NCBI RefSeq assembly: GCF_012516375.2 | Contig: NZ_CP051204.2 | Location: 4,774,001-4,838,000, forward strand | Direction: 5' to 3' | DNA from: Chitinophaga oryzae | GTDB taxonomy: Bacteria > Bacteroidota > Bacteroidia > Chitinophagales > Chitinophagaceae | DNA length: 64,000 bases | Shown here: positions 11,301 to 23,300 of the stretch, in pieces | Position numbering within the stretch: the first letter of the stretch is position 1 | How the letters are laid out: every line of letters starts with the position of its first letter | Made by a program: the position numbers and the translations under genes | Notes under the pieces: generated by a model | Seen by the model: only the letters and a program-made list of their open reading frames with translations | Databases searched by the model: none | What the model was told of the DNA's origin: nothing

Positions 11301-14300
11301 GTTCTTCGGGCGTTAGTAAACGGTCGTCCAGTATGGTTACCGGTAGCTGTACTTCCTGGTACACGCACTGTACGGGGATGCTGAATTCATCGGCGCTGAA
11401 GCCGCTGCGCAGGGCGGTATGCCTTTGCAGCAGCAGATGCCAGCTCTGGATAAAGGCAGCTTCATTTAAATTTACCAGGTCGCAGGTGAACTGCTCCATA
11501 TAGGCGTTGGAGTGCTCGTCAAACAATGCGTGGAACAACATGGCTTCCTGCAGGCCGGTAAGCCGGTAAAGGCTGCTGATACGGCCACGGCGCGCAATTC
11601 CGCCGGGAGCGGCATCCAGGAAAGCATCCAGCTCTGCTACGCTGATTTCTTTACCCAAACCGAAGTCAGATGGCGTAAACGCCGGTTCCCTGCGGGACGC
11701 ACAATGTGCAATCAGTGCCTCCAGATGCGTCATGTAGATCGTCGCCATTTTATCCATAGCGTCGGCGCTGAGATGCTGCCGGCTGTATTTCCAGCGAAGC
11801 ACCAGCTCACCATCCTGGACCATACCATCTACCGCTATTTTCTCCGGCAGCGGGAAGTCTTTTCCGGTAGCGGCTCCCGGCGATTCTGCCGCCATACGCA
11901 GTAACCCGTCGGCGGTGGTCACGTTATCGGTCTGACCGAGATAGTTGAATACCACCTCCCATGGATCGTTGCCCTGGAGCGCAGCTTCCTGCCGCAGGTA
12001 TTTTAACACGCCGTACCCGAGACCTTTGTCCGGCACATGGCGTAATTGTTCTTTGACCGTTTTCAGTTGCATCCCGATGCTGCCGTTTCCTGTCGCCAGC
12101 TTTACAGGATAGAGGCTGGTGAACCATCCTACCGTACGGCTGATGTCTGTCGTGTTGTCGATAGCCTCCCGGCCATGGCCTTCCAGGCCGATGGTCACGC
12201 TGTCCGCGCGATTCCATTCCTGCAATGTCATCGCCAGCGCGCATAACAGCAGGTCGTTTATCTCCGTATGATACGCTTTTGGAACATCCTGCAGCAATCG
12301 CTTTGTCTGCCCGGCGTTCAGCCGTACCACCAGGTTAGCCGTGTCTCCGATAGTAACGGCGCCATCATAGGATTTATCCATCAGTAACGGTGTAAATCCG
12401 GCTGTGACCTGTTCCCAGTAGCCCAGCTGGCTCAATACCGTTGACCGTTGGCCATAAGCGGCCAGCGCCTGCTGCCACTGGCGGTAGGAATTACTCTTCG
12501 GCGGAAGCGGAGAAGCGGGCTGTTTCAGCAACTGCTCCAGGTCCTCGAGCAGGATACGCCAGGATACGCCATCTATCGCCAGGTGATGTACAACGATCAG
12601 CAAGCGATGATGGGAAATAGTATCCGGTGTTGTCATCAATACCGTCCGGACCACAATGCCCTGTTCGGGATACAGGCTGCGCTGATAGCGTTCGGCCTGC
12701 GTGGTAATTTCTGCCGGTAAGGTGTCCGTGGTTTCATCCCTGAGGTCTATTATCTCCAGCGTACCCTTGCAGGCGCCGTACGTCTGTTGCCATGGCCGCT
12801 GTTTGTTATAACTGAAGCGCAGCGCATCGTGATGCTGTACCAGTTTTGCGATGGCTGCTTCGAGTGAGCTGACAGCAACTGATTTGTCCACCTCCAGCAA
12901 GAGCGCCTGGTTAAAATGGCATTCTCCTTCAGCATTAGCTGTATGGGTAAAATACCAGTGTTGTATGGGCAGCAGTTCGCTTATCCCGGACAACGTACCT
13001 TGTTCCGCCTCGTTGTCCGGCGTATCCTGCTTTGCAGCCAGCATGGCCGCAAGGCCGGCAATCGTCTGGTACCTGAACAGGTCCGCCGGATGCAGGTTTA
13101 TTCCTGCTTTCCTGGCGCGGCTCACTGCCTGTATAGTGATAATCGAATCACCGCCCAGTTCAAAGAAATTATCGTATATCCCTACCTGTTGCAGGTTCAG
13201 GAGATTTTGCCAAATCGCCGCCAGCTGTGATTCAGTCTCATTACGGGGCGCCACGTATGCGTTACCGCTCAGTGTATCCATGTCCGGTAGCGGCAGCGCT
13301 TTTTTATCTACCTTCCCGTTGGGCGTCAATGGGATGGCATCCAAAGAAATGAATTGTACCGGCACCATATATTCCGGCAGCCTGTCGCGCAGGAAGGCGG
13401 ACAAGCGTTCACGGTCGGGCAGCTGTTCACCGGTGAGGTAGGCCACCAGCCTTTTATGGCCGGCGCTATCGGTTTTAACGGCCGTCACAGCCTCGCGGAC
13501 GGACGGATGTTGAAGCAATGCGTTGTCAATCTCTCCCAACTCAATCCGGTAGCCACGCAGCTTCACCTGGTCGTCTATCCGTCCGAGGTAGGCGATGTTA
13601 CCATCGGCCTGCCAGCAGGCGAGGTCACCGGTACGGTATAACCTGCCTCCATGGCCGCCAAACGGATCATCAACAAATTTTTCGGCGGTCAGCTTTGGAT
13701 TGTTCAGGTATCCGCCGGCCACCTGTATGCCGCCGATAAAAAGTTCCCCGGGTACGCCCACCGGCACGGGGCGACCGGTATTGTCCAGGATGTAGGCGCT
13801 TACGTTCGTCAACGGTTTACCGATAGGCAGCATATCTGTGCCAATAGCCTGCTGCGACTGATAATGCCAGGCAGTGGCTACCACCGTTGTTTCCGTAGGG
13901 CCGTATTCGTTATAAAAATCAACGTAGGGCGCCCATGCCGCCGCCAGCGGCAGGCTGCATGCTTCACCTCCTGAAACCACCCGGCGCAACGATCCATAGT
14001 TGCCCGGCGTAATAGAGGCCAGGAAGCCCGGCGTTGTATCAAGATGGGTAATCTTTTCCTGCTCCAGCAGCAGTTCAAACTCCTGCCTGTCCAGCCGTAA
14101 CGCCTCCGGTATCAGCACCAGCACGCCGCCGTTGGCCAAAGGCAGGAACATTTGCTCCACCGAGGCATCGAAGCAATAGTTGGAGAACTGCAGCACCCTG
14201 TCTGTTGCGTCTATCTGAAAATCCCTGCTGCGGTGGACGATGAAGTTGACGATCGCCGCATGTGGGATCACCACGCCTTTGGGTATGCCTGTAGATCCGG

Positions 14301-17300
14301 ACGTATAGATAACATAGGCCGGGTCCTTCGGTGTGGCCGGCGTTATCGCGTACTCCTCATCTGCCGGCTTATACCAGTCGTCGGGCAGTAACAACCTGGA
14401 TTGGGGCGGAAACAAATGGGTATGTTCCGGCGTGGTCACGATCAATTGGTCACCGCCGATATCATCCAGTATACGGCCGATCCTTTCCGCCGGATGTTGC
14501 GGGTCCAGCGGTACATAAGCACCACCGGCCTTCAGGATGCCAAGGATGGCCACCATCATCTGCAGGGAGCGGTCAATGCACAGCGGCACGAGCGTACCCG
14601 CGCCAACACCGTTACGTGCCAGCCGGGCCGCCAGTTGGCCGGAACGTTTATCCAGCTCACCGTAAGACAGCACCGCGTTGCCGAATACCAGCGCCGTGGC
14701 CAGCGGGGTACGGCTGGCCTGTTCGGTAAACAGGTCTGCCAGCGTTTGTGCCGTTGTTATTTTCGCCGGTTGCCGGGTTTGATTAAACCCGTACAGCAAC
14801 TGTTGCTCTTCCGCTTCACTGAGGATAGACAACGATTCGAGGCTGGCTGCCGGCGCTGCCACGAGGCTGCGCAGCAGCTGTTCAAAATGTTGTACCATCC
14901 GCCCGATGGTGGCGGACATATACAGGTCTGTGCAGTACTCCACACTTCCCCGCAGTCCATCCGGCGTATCTTCGAGTGTAAAGCTGAGATCATATTGAGT
15001 GGTAGCGTAAGACAGCGGCGCCGCTTCCATCTGCAACCCTTCCAGTTCCGGCGATGTGCTTTCCGGCATATTCTGCAGGGTGAACATCACCTGGAATAAC
15101 GGGCTCCTGCTGAGGTCGCGCGCTTTCACCACCGCCTCCACCACTTTTTCAAACGGTATTTCCTGGTGCTGGTAGGCGTTGAGCGTGGTCTCTTTCACCG
15201 CCTGTAACAGGCTGGTGAAGGACTGCCGGCCATCTACCGTGCTGCGTAAGGCCAATGTATTGATGAAGAAACCGACGAGTGCTTCTGTCTCCTGCCGCGT
15301 ACGGCCGGCCACAGGGCTGCCTACACAAATATCTTCCTGGCCGCTATAGCGGAATAACAGTACCTTAAAGGCCGCCAGCAGCGTCATAAACAACGTCGCT
15401 TCCTGTTGCTGCGCCAACGCCCGCAGGCCGGAGGTCAGCTGCTTGTCCAGCCGGAACCAGGAAACGGCGCCCCTGTTCCGCTGTACTGCCGGACGGGTGA
15501 AGTCGGTCGGTAACTGCAACGTCTCTGCGTCCTGCAGCTGAGCTTTCCAGTAGTCGAGCTGCAGCGACAAAACAGTATCTGTCAGATAACGGCGCTGCCA
15601 GATGGCATAGTCTGCATATTGCAGCGGCAGCGGCGGCAGTGTGTTCACTTCATTGCGGACAAACGACCGGTAAAGGCCGGCCAGCTCGTTGACGATGATG
15701 GCGGAAGACCAGCCGTCGGATGCAATATGGTGAATCACCGCCACCAGCAAATGTTCCGTTGCCGACAGCACCACAAGATGCGCCCGCAGCATGTGGTCCT
15801 TCGCAAGGTCAAAAGGCGCCTGTACCTGAGCCTGCACCAGTGATGACAAGGCCAGCGGATCTTCATGGTAAACGGGATCGTCTGTCACCGTCAGCTGCCA
15901 CTGGTCGCGGTCCAGCAGCCGTTGCCAGGCGATACCATCCTCCTGGGCAATTACCGTCCGCAGTATCTCATGGCGATTGATAATACTTTGTAAGGCAGCT
16001 GCCAGTGCGCTTCTGTCCAGCCGTCCTTTCAGCCGCAGCACCACAGGGATGTGATACTGCACGCTTCCTTCCAGCTGATCGATAAACCATAAACGCTCCT
16101 GGCTAAACGAAAGCGGCACTCTTTCCGGGCGCGGCACCGGCTCCACGGCGGGAAGCGTCGGGGCCGCATGTTGCCGGCTGCCGAGATGCGCCGCCAGCAG
16201 GGCTACGGTAGCGTGTGTAAATACCGATTTCACCGGCAGCTCCAGCTGCAGCTGTTTGCGGATCGCTGCTACCAGGCGCATGGACAAGAGGGAGTTACCA
16301 CCGAGCGCAAAGAAGTTATCGTTAACGCCTACACGGGAAATGTTCAGAATATCCTGGAAGATGCCTGCCAGTACCTGTTCCGTTTCATTGGCCGGAGCCA
16401 CGTAGGCCGCCGCGGCAAGGAAGGACTCACCCGGCTCCGGTAAAGCTTTGCGGTTGATCTTCCCGCTGCCGGTCAGCGGCATCACGCTCAATGGTACCAG
16501 TACTGCCGGCACCATGTATTCAGGGAGGCGGCGCTTCAGTTCATCCATCACCGCAGCGCGGTCTATCTCTCCTACCGGCACCACATATGCGATGAGGCGC
16601 TTGCTGCCGTCGGCCGCATCGCGCGCCACGACTACCGCTTCGCTTACCTGTCCGTTCTCCAGCAATACGCTTTCTATCTCTCCCAGCTCGATCCTGAATC
16701 CACGGATCTTCACCTGGTCGTCGATCCTTCCGGCATATTCTATATTGCCGTCAGGCAACCACCGGCACCAGTCGCCGGTTTTATAGAGGCGGCCGTCACT
16801 GAAGGGATCCGCGATAAATTTCTCTGCGGTAAGGTTTTCCCTGTTCAGATAGCCGCGGGCCACCTGTATCCCGCCGATATGCAGCTCTCCGAAAACGCCC
16901 GGCGGCAGCATACCACCGGTTTTATCGAGGATATACAACTGTGTATTGGCTACCGGTTTCCCGATAGGCACTATTTCATTTTCTGTGTAACTGTCCGGCA
17001 CCTGCCAGCAGGTAACGTCGATCGCCGCTTCCGTAGGACCGTAGAGGTTATACAACCGTGCATAGGGTACTTTTTCACGGAACAGGCTTACCTGCTGCGG
17101 CTTCAGCGCTTCCCCGCTGCACAGCACCCTTTTCAGGCCCGGCACCTCCTCAGGGCTCACATCTTCGAGGAAGATATGTAACATCGAAGGGACAAAATGA
17201 ATGGTAGTGATACCATAACGGTCAATGGCCGCTTTCAGGTAGCCGGTATCTTTCTGTCCTTCAGGGACAGCCATCACCAGCCGTGCACCGCAAATCAGCG

Positions 17301-20300
17301 GCCATAGCAGCTCCCAAACGGATACGTCGAAACAAAAAGTTGTTTTCTGTAAAACGGCATCGTCACCGTTGAGCCCAAAGTATTGCTGGGTCCACAATAG
17401 GCGGTTAACGACACCGGCGTGTTCATTCATCACGCCTTTAGGTTTACCGGTGGAACCGGAAGTGTAGATCACGTAAGCCAGTTGACCAGGCTGAATCACC
17501 TGCTCTGGCGGGGTTTCCGGATAAATACCCAGTACCGGCCGGATTTCATCGAGGCGTACCACACCGTTAAAATTGTCGGGGATAGCCCGGAAACCGGTGT
17601 GGTCTGTGAGGATGATGTCCGCGTTGGTATCTTCCAGTATGTGCAGGATCCGCTCTTCCGGGTAGGTTGGGTCTACCGGCACATAAGCGCCGCCGGCTTT
17701 CAGAATGCCTACAATAGCGATGATCATATCCAGCGAACGTTCAAGGCATACCGGTACCAGCGTTTCCGCGCCTACGCCTTTACTGTTGAGGTAATGCGCC
17801 AGTTGGTTCGTGATAATATCCAGTTCGCGGTAAGTCAGGCAACCCTGCTCATCCACCACAGCTATCAGCAGCGGCGTACGGTTTACCTGCGCCGCAAACA
17901 GCGATGTCAGTGTCTGCTGCTCAGGAAAATCAACGGCGGTATCGTTGAAGCTGTGCAGCTGCCGCTGCTCTGCGACGGTCAGCCAGGAGAGCGCAGACAG
18001 ATGGCTGCTGCCGTTTTCCGGCAATTGCGCCAGCAGGGTTTCAAAATGGCCGGCGATAGCCTGCAGATAATTATCTGAAAGCAGCGTGGTATTGTAGCTG
18101 AAGCGGATGTGGAGCGTTTCTCCGGCTACGATCAAAATAGTGAGCGGATAGTTTGTCTTCTCCTGTACCGCTACATTCTCGACCTGTAACAGCCACGACT
18201 GTGCATCCAGCACTTTGCTCACGGGGTAGTTCTCAAACACCAGCAGGGTATCAAACAACTCCCCTGTGAGACCGCACCAACGCCCGATAGTATCCAACCC
18301 GGTATGCTGATGTTCACGGCTTTGCAGCTGCGAAAGCTGCAATTCCTGCAACCATGGCCCCAACGCTTTCTCCGGAGCAACGGCTGCATGCAGCGGAATG
18401 GTATTGATGTACATGCCTACCCTTTGTTCCACGCCGGACAAGTCCTCCGGCCGGCCGGACACCGTTACGCCATAGGTAACATGCTCCTGGCCGGTGTAGC
18501 GGTGTAACAGTAACGCCCATACGCCCTGCATGAGCGTATTCACCGTAACATGCTGTTGCTGGGCAAAAGCACTGATCTTTGCCGTTGCCGCCGCATCGAT
18601 GCTCAGGACAAAGTCTTTATACACGCCGGCCTCGCGCGTGCGGTCGGCGCCCGCGCGGATAAAAGGCAACAGGGTAGCTTCTTCTACCCCTTCCATATAC
18701 CGGCGCCAATATTGTTCTTCTTTGTCATCGTCCCGTTTCTCCAGGTAGCGGATGAAGTCTTCGTAACGATCTTCCGTACCAGCCGCCAGCGGAGCGCCCT
18801 TCACCGCCGCCTCATAGGCATGCAGCAACTCCTCCATTAACACGGGCACAGACCAGCCATCAAACAAAATATGATGGAAAGTCCATAACAACCGGTGACG
18901 CCTCTCCGCCAATTTGATCAGCGTAATACGCATCATCGGCGCCACTTTGAAATCGAAGGGCTGACGGGCATCTTCCTGCGTAAGGGCTTCCACTGCTTTC
19001 TGTTGCGCCGCTGCGTCCATCCCGCTATAGTCCAGCAGCCGGAACGGCAATGCAACTTCCCTGAAGACAGCCTGCAATGGAATGGCTGCTTCATCGCTGA
19101 AGAAAGCGGTGCGCAGGATGGTATGCCGTTGCATCACCTGTTCCCACGCAGCCTTGAAGGCTTCCGGCTGCACATTGATCAGATCACAACCAAATTGCTC
19201 TATGTATGCGCCGCCTGCCTGATCGTACAGACTATGAAACAACATCCCTTCCTGTAACGCGCTCAGACGGTACAATCCTGACACCTGCGCACGCCGGGAA
19301 ATACCGGCATGGGTAACATCCAGCAGGGCGTCCAGTCCGGGAATCGTCATCACATCCTGTAACCCGTAATCGGAGGGAGTAGCCAGCACATGCTGCTGTG
19401 CGACACAGTCTGTGATCAATTGCTGCAGTTGCCGTATATATTCATCGGCCAGCGCCTGTATCTGCTGCGCCTGGAAATGCCGGGTGCTGAAGGACCACGC
19501 CAATACAAGCGCCCCATCGCTGACGATACTGTTCACACCGATCTTTTCCTGCATCATATAAGCTTCACCTACACCGGGGCCGGCAGATTCTTCCACCATG
19601 GTTAAAACCCCATCCTGTTTTACCACACGGTCCGATTGGCCGAGATAGTTAAATACGATCTCCCACGGGTCGTCGCCCTGCAGCGAGGGTGTCTGCAGCA
19701 GTTGCTTCAACACGCCGAATCCGATGCCTTTATCAGGAACGGAACGCAGCTGCTCCTTGACGGAACGTAACACGGCGCCGGGCGACAGCTGCGGGTCAGT
19801 TTCCAGCAGTACCGGGTACAAACTGGTGAACCAGCCTACCGTGCGACTGATATCCATGCCGCCGATATCGTGCCGGCCGTGGCTTTCCAGTCCGATACAT
19901 ACTTTGCTGGCCTGGTCCCATTTACCAACGGCCAGCGCCAGCGCGCATAACAGGATATCGTTGATCTCTGTGCGATACGCCTGTGGCGCTTCCTGCAGCA
20001 GCTGCCGTGTCCAGCCGGCATCCAGCCTGGTGGTTATGCTGTCGAAGTCCGCCATGGAGACTTTGCCGTTGAAAGGCGCGGCGGCTTTTAAGACTGCCTG
20101 CCTGCCTTCCCGGTGGATGTTTTCCCAGTAAGGCAGCTGGGCCGTTAATCGCCGCTGGCCGGAGTAGGCCACCAGCGCTTCATACCATTGCCGGTATGAA
20201 TTTCCTTTATCGAGTGTCAGTGCCGCGTTTTCCTGTTGCAGCAGCACCTCCAGGTCTTCCAGTAGAATACGCCAGGACACGCCGTCTACCGCCAGGTGAT

Positions 20301-23300
20301 GGATAACGATCAGCAAACGATGATGCGTTTCCGTATCCGGCGTTTGCAGCAGTACGGCGCGTACCAATATGCCCCTGGTTATATCCAGGGAACGATGCAC
20401 TGCATGGCTATACGCTGTAAGCTGCGCGGCAAGGTCTTCCGCCGGCACCGCACGCAGGTCTTCCACCGTGAGCGTTGCTTCATGGGTACCATAGGACTGA
20501 TGCCAGCCCGTCTCCTCGTTCCGGTAAACAAAACGAAGCGCGTCATGGTAACGGACCAGCGCCTTAATGGCAGCCGCCAGCTGCGCAGGAGCAATCTTTT
20601 TATCAATGCCTACCAGCACGCTCTGGTTAAAATGGCCTGCCGCCGCAGCGTTGTTGTCAAAAAACCAACGTTGCACCGGTATCAATCCGCTCTCTCCTGT
20701 CAGCAAACCCTGTTCGCCTGTCAGCACCTGTTCCCTGTTTTCAGACAATAGCACTTCCAGCCTTTCGATGGTCTGATGCCGGAAGAGGTCCCGCGGATGC
20801 AGCCGGTAACCGGCCTTCCGCGCCCTGCTTACCACCTGTATGGTAATGATGGAGTCGCCTCCCAGTTCGAAAAAATTATCGTATATGCCTACCTGTGGTA
20901 CTCCCAGCAGTTCCTGCCATATCCGGGCCATATCGTGACCGGCTTTGGTGCGGGGCGCCACATAATCGTGACCAGACATCGTGTTCATTTCCGGCTCAGG
21001 CAGTGCTTTTTTATCTATCTTCCCGTTGGCCGTCACCGGAAATTTCTCCAGGGGCACGATGACCGCAGGCACCGTGTACTCCGGCAACTTCGCTTTCAGA
21101 TAGTTCACCAGCGCATCCCTGTCAAACGTATCCACCGGCACTACGTAGGCCGCCAGTCGTTTCAACCCTTTTTCATCCGTTTTGACAACCACGATGCCCT
21201 GCGCCACAGCAGGATGGGTCAGCAGGATACTTTCCACCTCGCCCGGCTCTATGCGATGGCCACGGATCTTCACCTGGTCGTCCACACGTCCCAGGTATAC
21301 GATATTACCATCGGGCAGCCAGCGTGCGCGGTCTCCCGTGCGGTACAGTTTTTCCTCCGGGTTATTGCTGAAAGGATGACGAACAAATTTTTCTGCTGTC
21401 AGTTCCGGCCTGTCGAGATAACCCATTGCCAGGCCAGCTCCGCCAACGTACAACTCCCCTGCCACGCCAACCGGTACCAGCTGTTGTGCATCGTCCAGCA
21501 CATAAGCCGTCCGGTTATTGAGCGGTATGCCAATAGGCGTATTGGGACCAAGCTCATGAGGATTGATAAGATAACTTAAAGAGAACGTAGTATTCTCCGT
21601 AGGTCCGTAAATGTTACTGATATGAATATCGGGATATAGTTCCCGGAAGCGCTCCACATGCTTTTCAGACATCTTTTCACCACCGGTGAGAATAGCCGAC
21701 AGACGGCCGAAGACGGTGATATCTGTGTCCACCAGCTGGTTAAACCAGCTGGTAGTGATAAACAGGACGGTTACTTCTTTACTGTAAAGTTCCTGTTTAA
21801 AGACGGCACTGTCGAGCAAGCTGTTGCCCACGCTGAGCGCCAGGCGGCCGCCGTGCAGCAGGGCGCCCCAGTACTCAAAAGTGGTGGCGTCAAAAGCCAG
21901 CGATCCGGCCGATAAGATGGTGGTGTTAGCGTCCAGGGAAACATAATTCGGCTGCAGCACCAGGCTGGTTACATTCCGGTGCGACACCAGCACGCCTTTG
22001 GGTTTGCCGGTAGAACCGGAAGTATACATCACATAAGCCAGATCATTGACGGACGGCGGATTACCGGGTACCGTGTCCGGGCAGCCTGTCAGGAGCGCCG
22101 GCAGCTGGTCTGCCAGCAACAGCTCCATACCCGGCCGTTCCTGTAAAAAACGATCGTGAAAATCTGTAGTGGTTATCAGTACATTGCTGCGGCTCTCCTC
22201 CAGCATAATACCCAGCCTTTCCGCCGGGTAGGCCGGGTCCAGGGGCATGTAGGCCGCTCCTGCTTTCAGTATGGCGAGGATGCTCACCATCATTTCGGGA
22301 GACCTTTCGGTGCAAACCGGAACAATGCTTCCCTGTTGTATGCCTTTGCCGCGCAGGTAATGCGCCAGCTGGTTAGACCGTTTTTCCAGTTCACCGTAAC
22401 GCATCACTATGTCGCCGAACATGAGGGCAACTGCGTCCGGCGCCCGTTGCGCCTGTGCAGAGAACAGGGCCGTAACGGGCTGATCATCGGCGTAGGCGAC
22501 AGCGGTATTATTGAAAGCCTTCAGCACTTGTTCCTGTTCCGCAGCAGATAACATCGGCAACAGATGTACCGGTTTATCAGGTGTCTGTAAGACACCCTGC
22601 AGCAGCAACCGGAAATGCCCGATCATCCGTTGTATCGTAGCCCTTGTAAACAGGTCGGTGCAATATTCCATTCTTCCGGTGAAACCGGCGGCAGTCTCTT
22701 CAAAAGAGCAGGTCAGGTCAAACTTTGCCGTGGTATGCGCAGTTTCCATGTAAGCAAACGTAACGCCGTCCAGCTCCAGTTCGGGCGCCGCCGGTGCGTT
22801 CTGCAGGGCAAACATTACCTGGAACAGCGGGTTCCTCGCCATATCCCTTTCCTTCACTACCGCCTCTACGATTTTTTCAAAGGGCAGCTCCTGGTGATCG
22901 TATGCGGCAAGGGTCGTTTGTTTTATCTGCTGTAACAAGGTGCCGAACGTCGGGTTGCCTGACAGGTCGCTGCGCAGCGCCAGCGAGTTAATAAAAAATC
23001 CTATGAGGTTATCCGTTTCGTTGCGCGTTCTGCCGGCCACCGGCGTGCCTACGCAGATATCTTCCTGACCGGTATAACGGTACAGCAGCACTTTAAAGGC
23101 TGCCAGCAATGTCATAAATATGGTTACGCCTTGCTCCCGGGAAAAAGACTTCACTTTGCCGGACATATCACGGTCAAGGTTAAACGTAATAACGTCGCCC
23201 CGGTCGCTTTGAACAGCCGGCCGCGGGTAGTCCGCGGGCAGGTCCAGCACGGGTGTTCCGGAGAGCTGGTTTTTCCAGTAGCCTAACTGCATAGCAAGCG

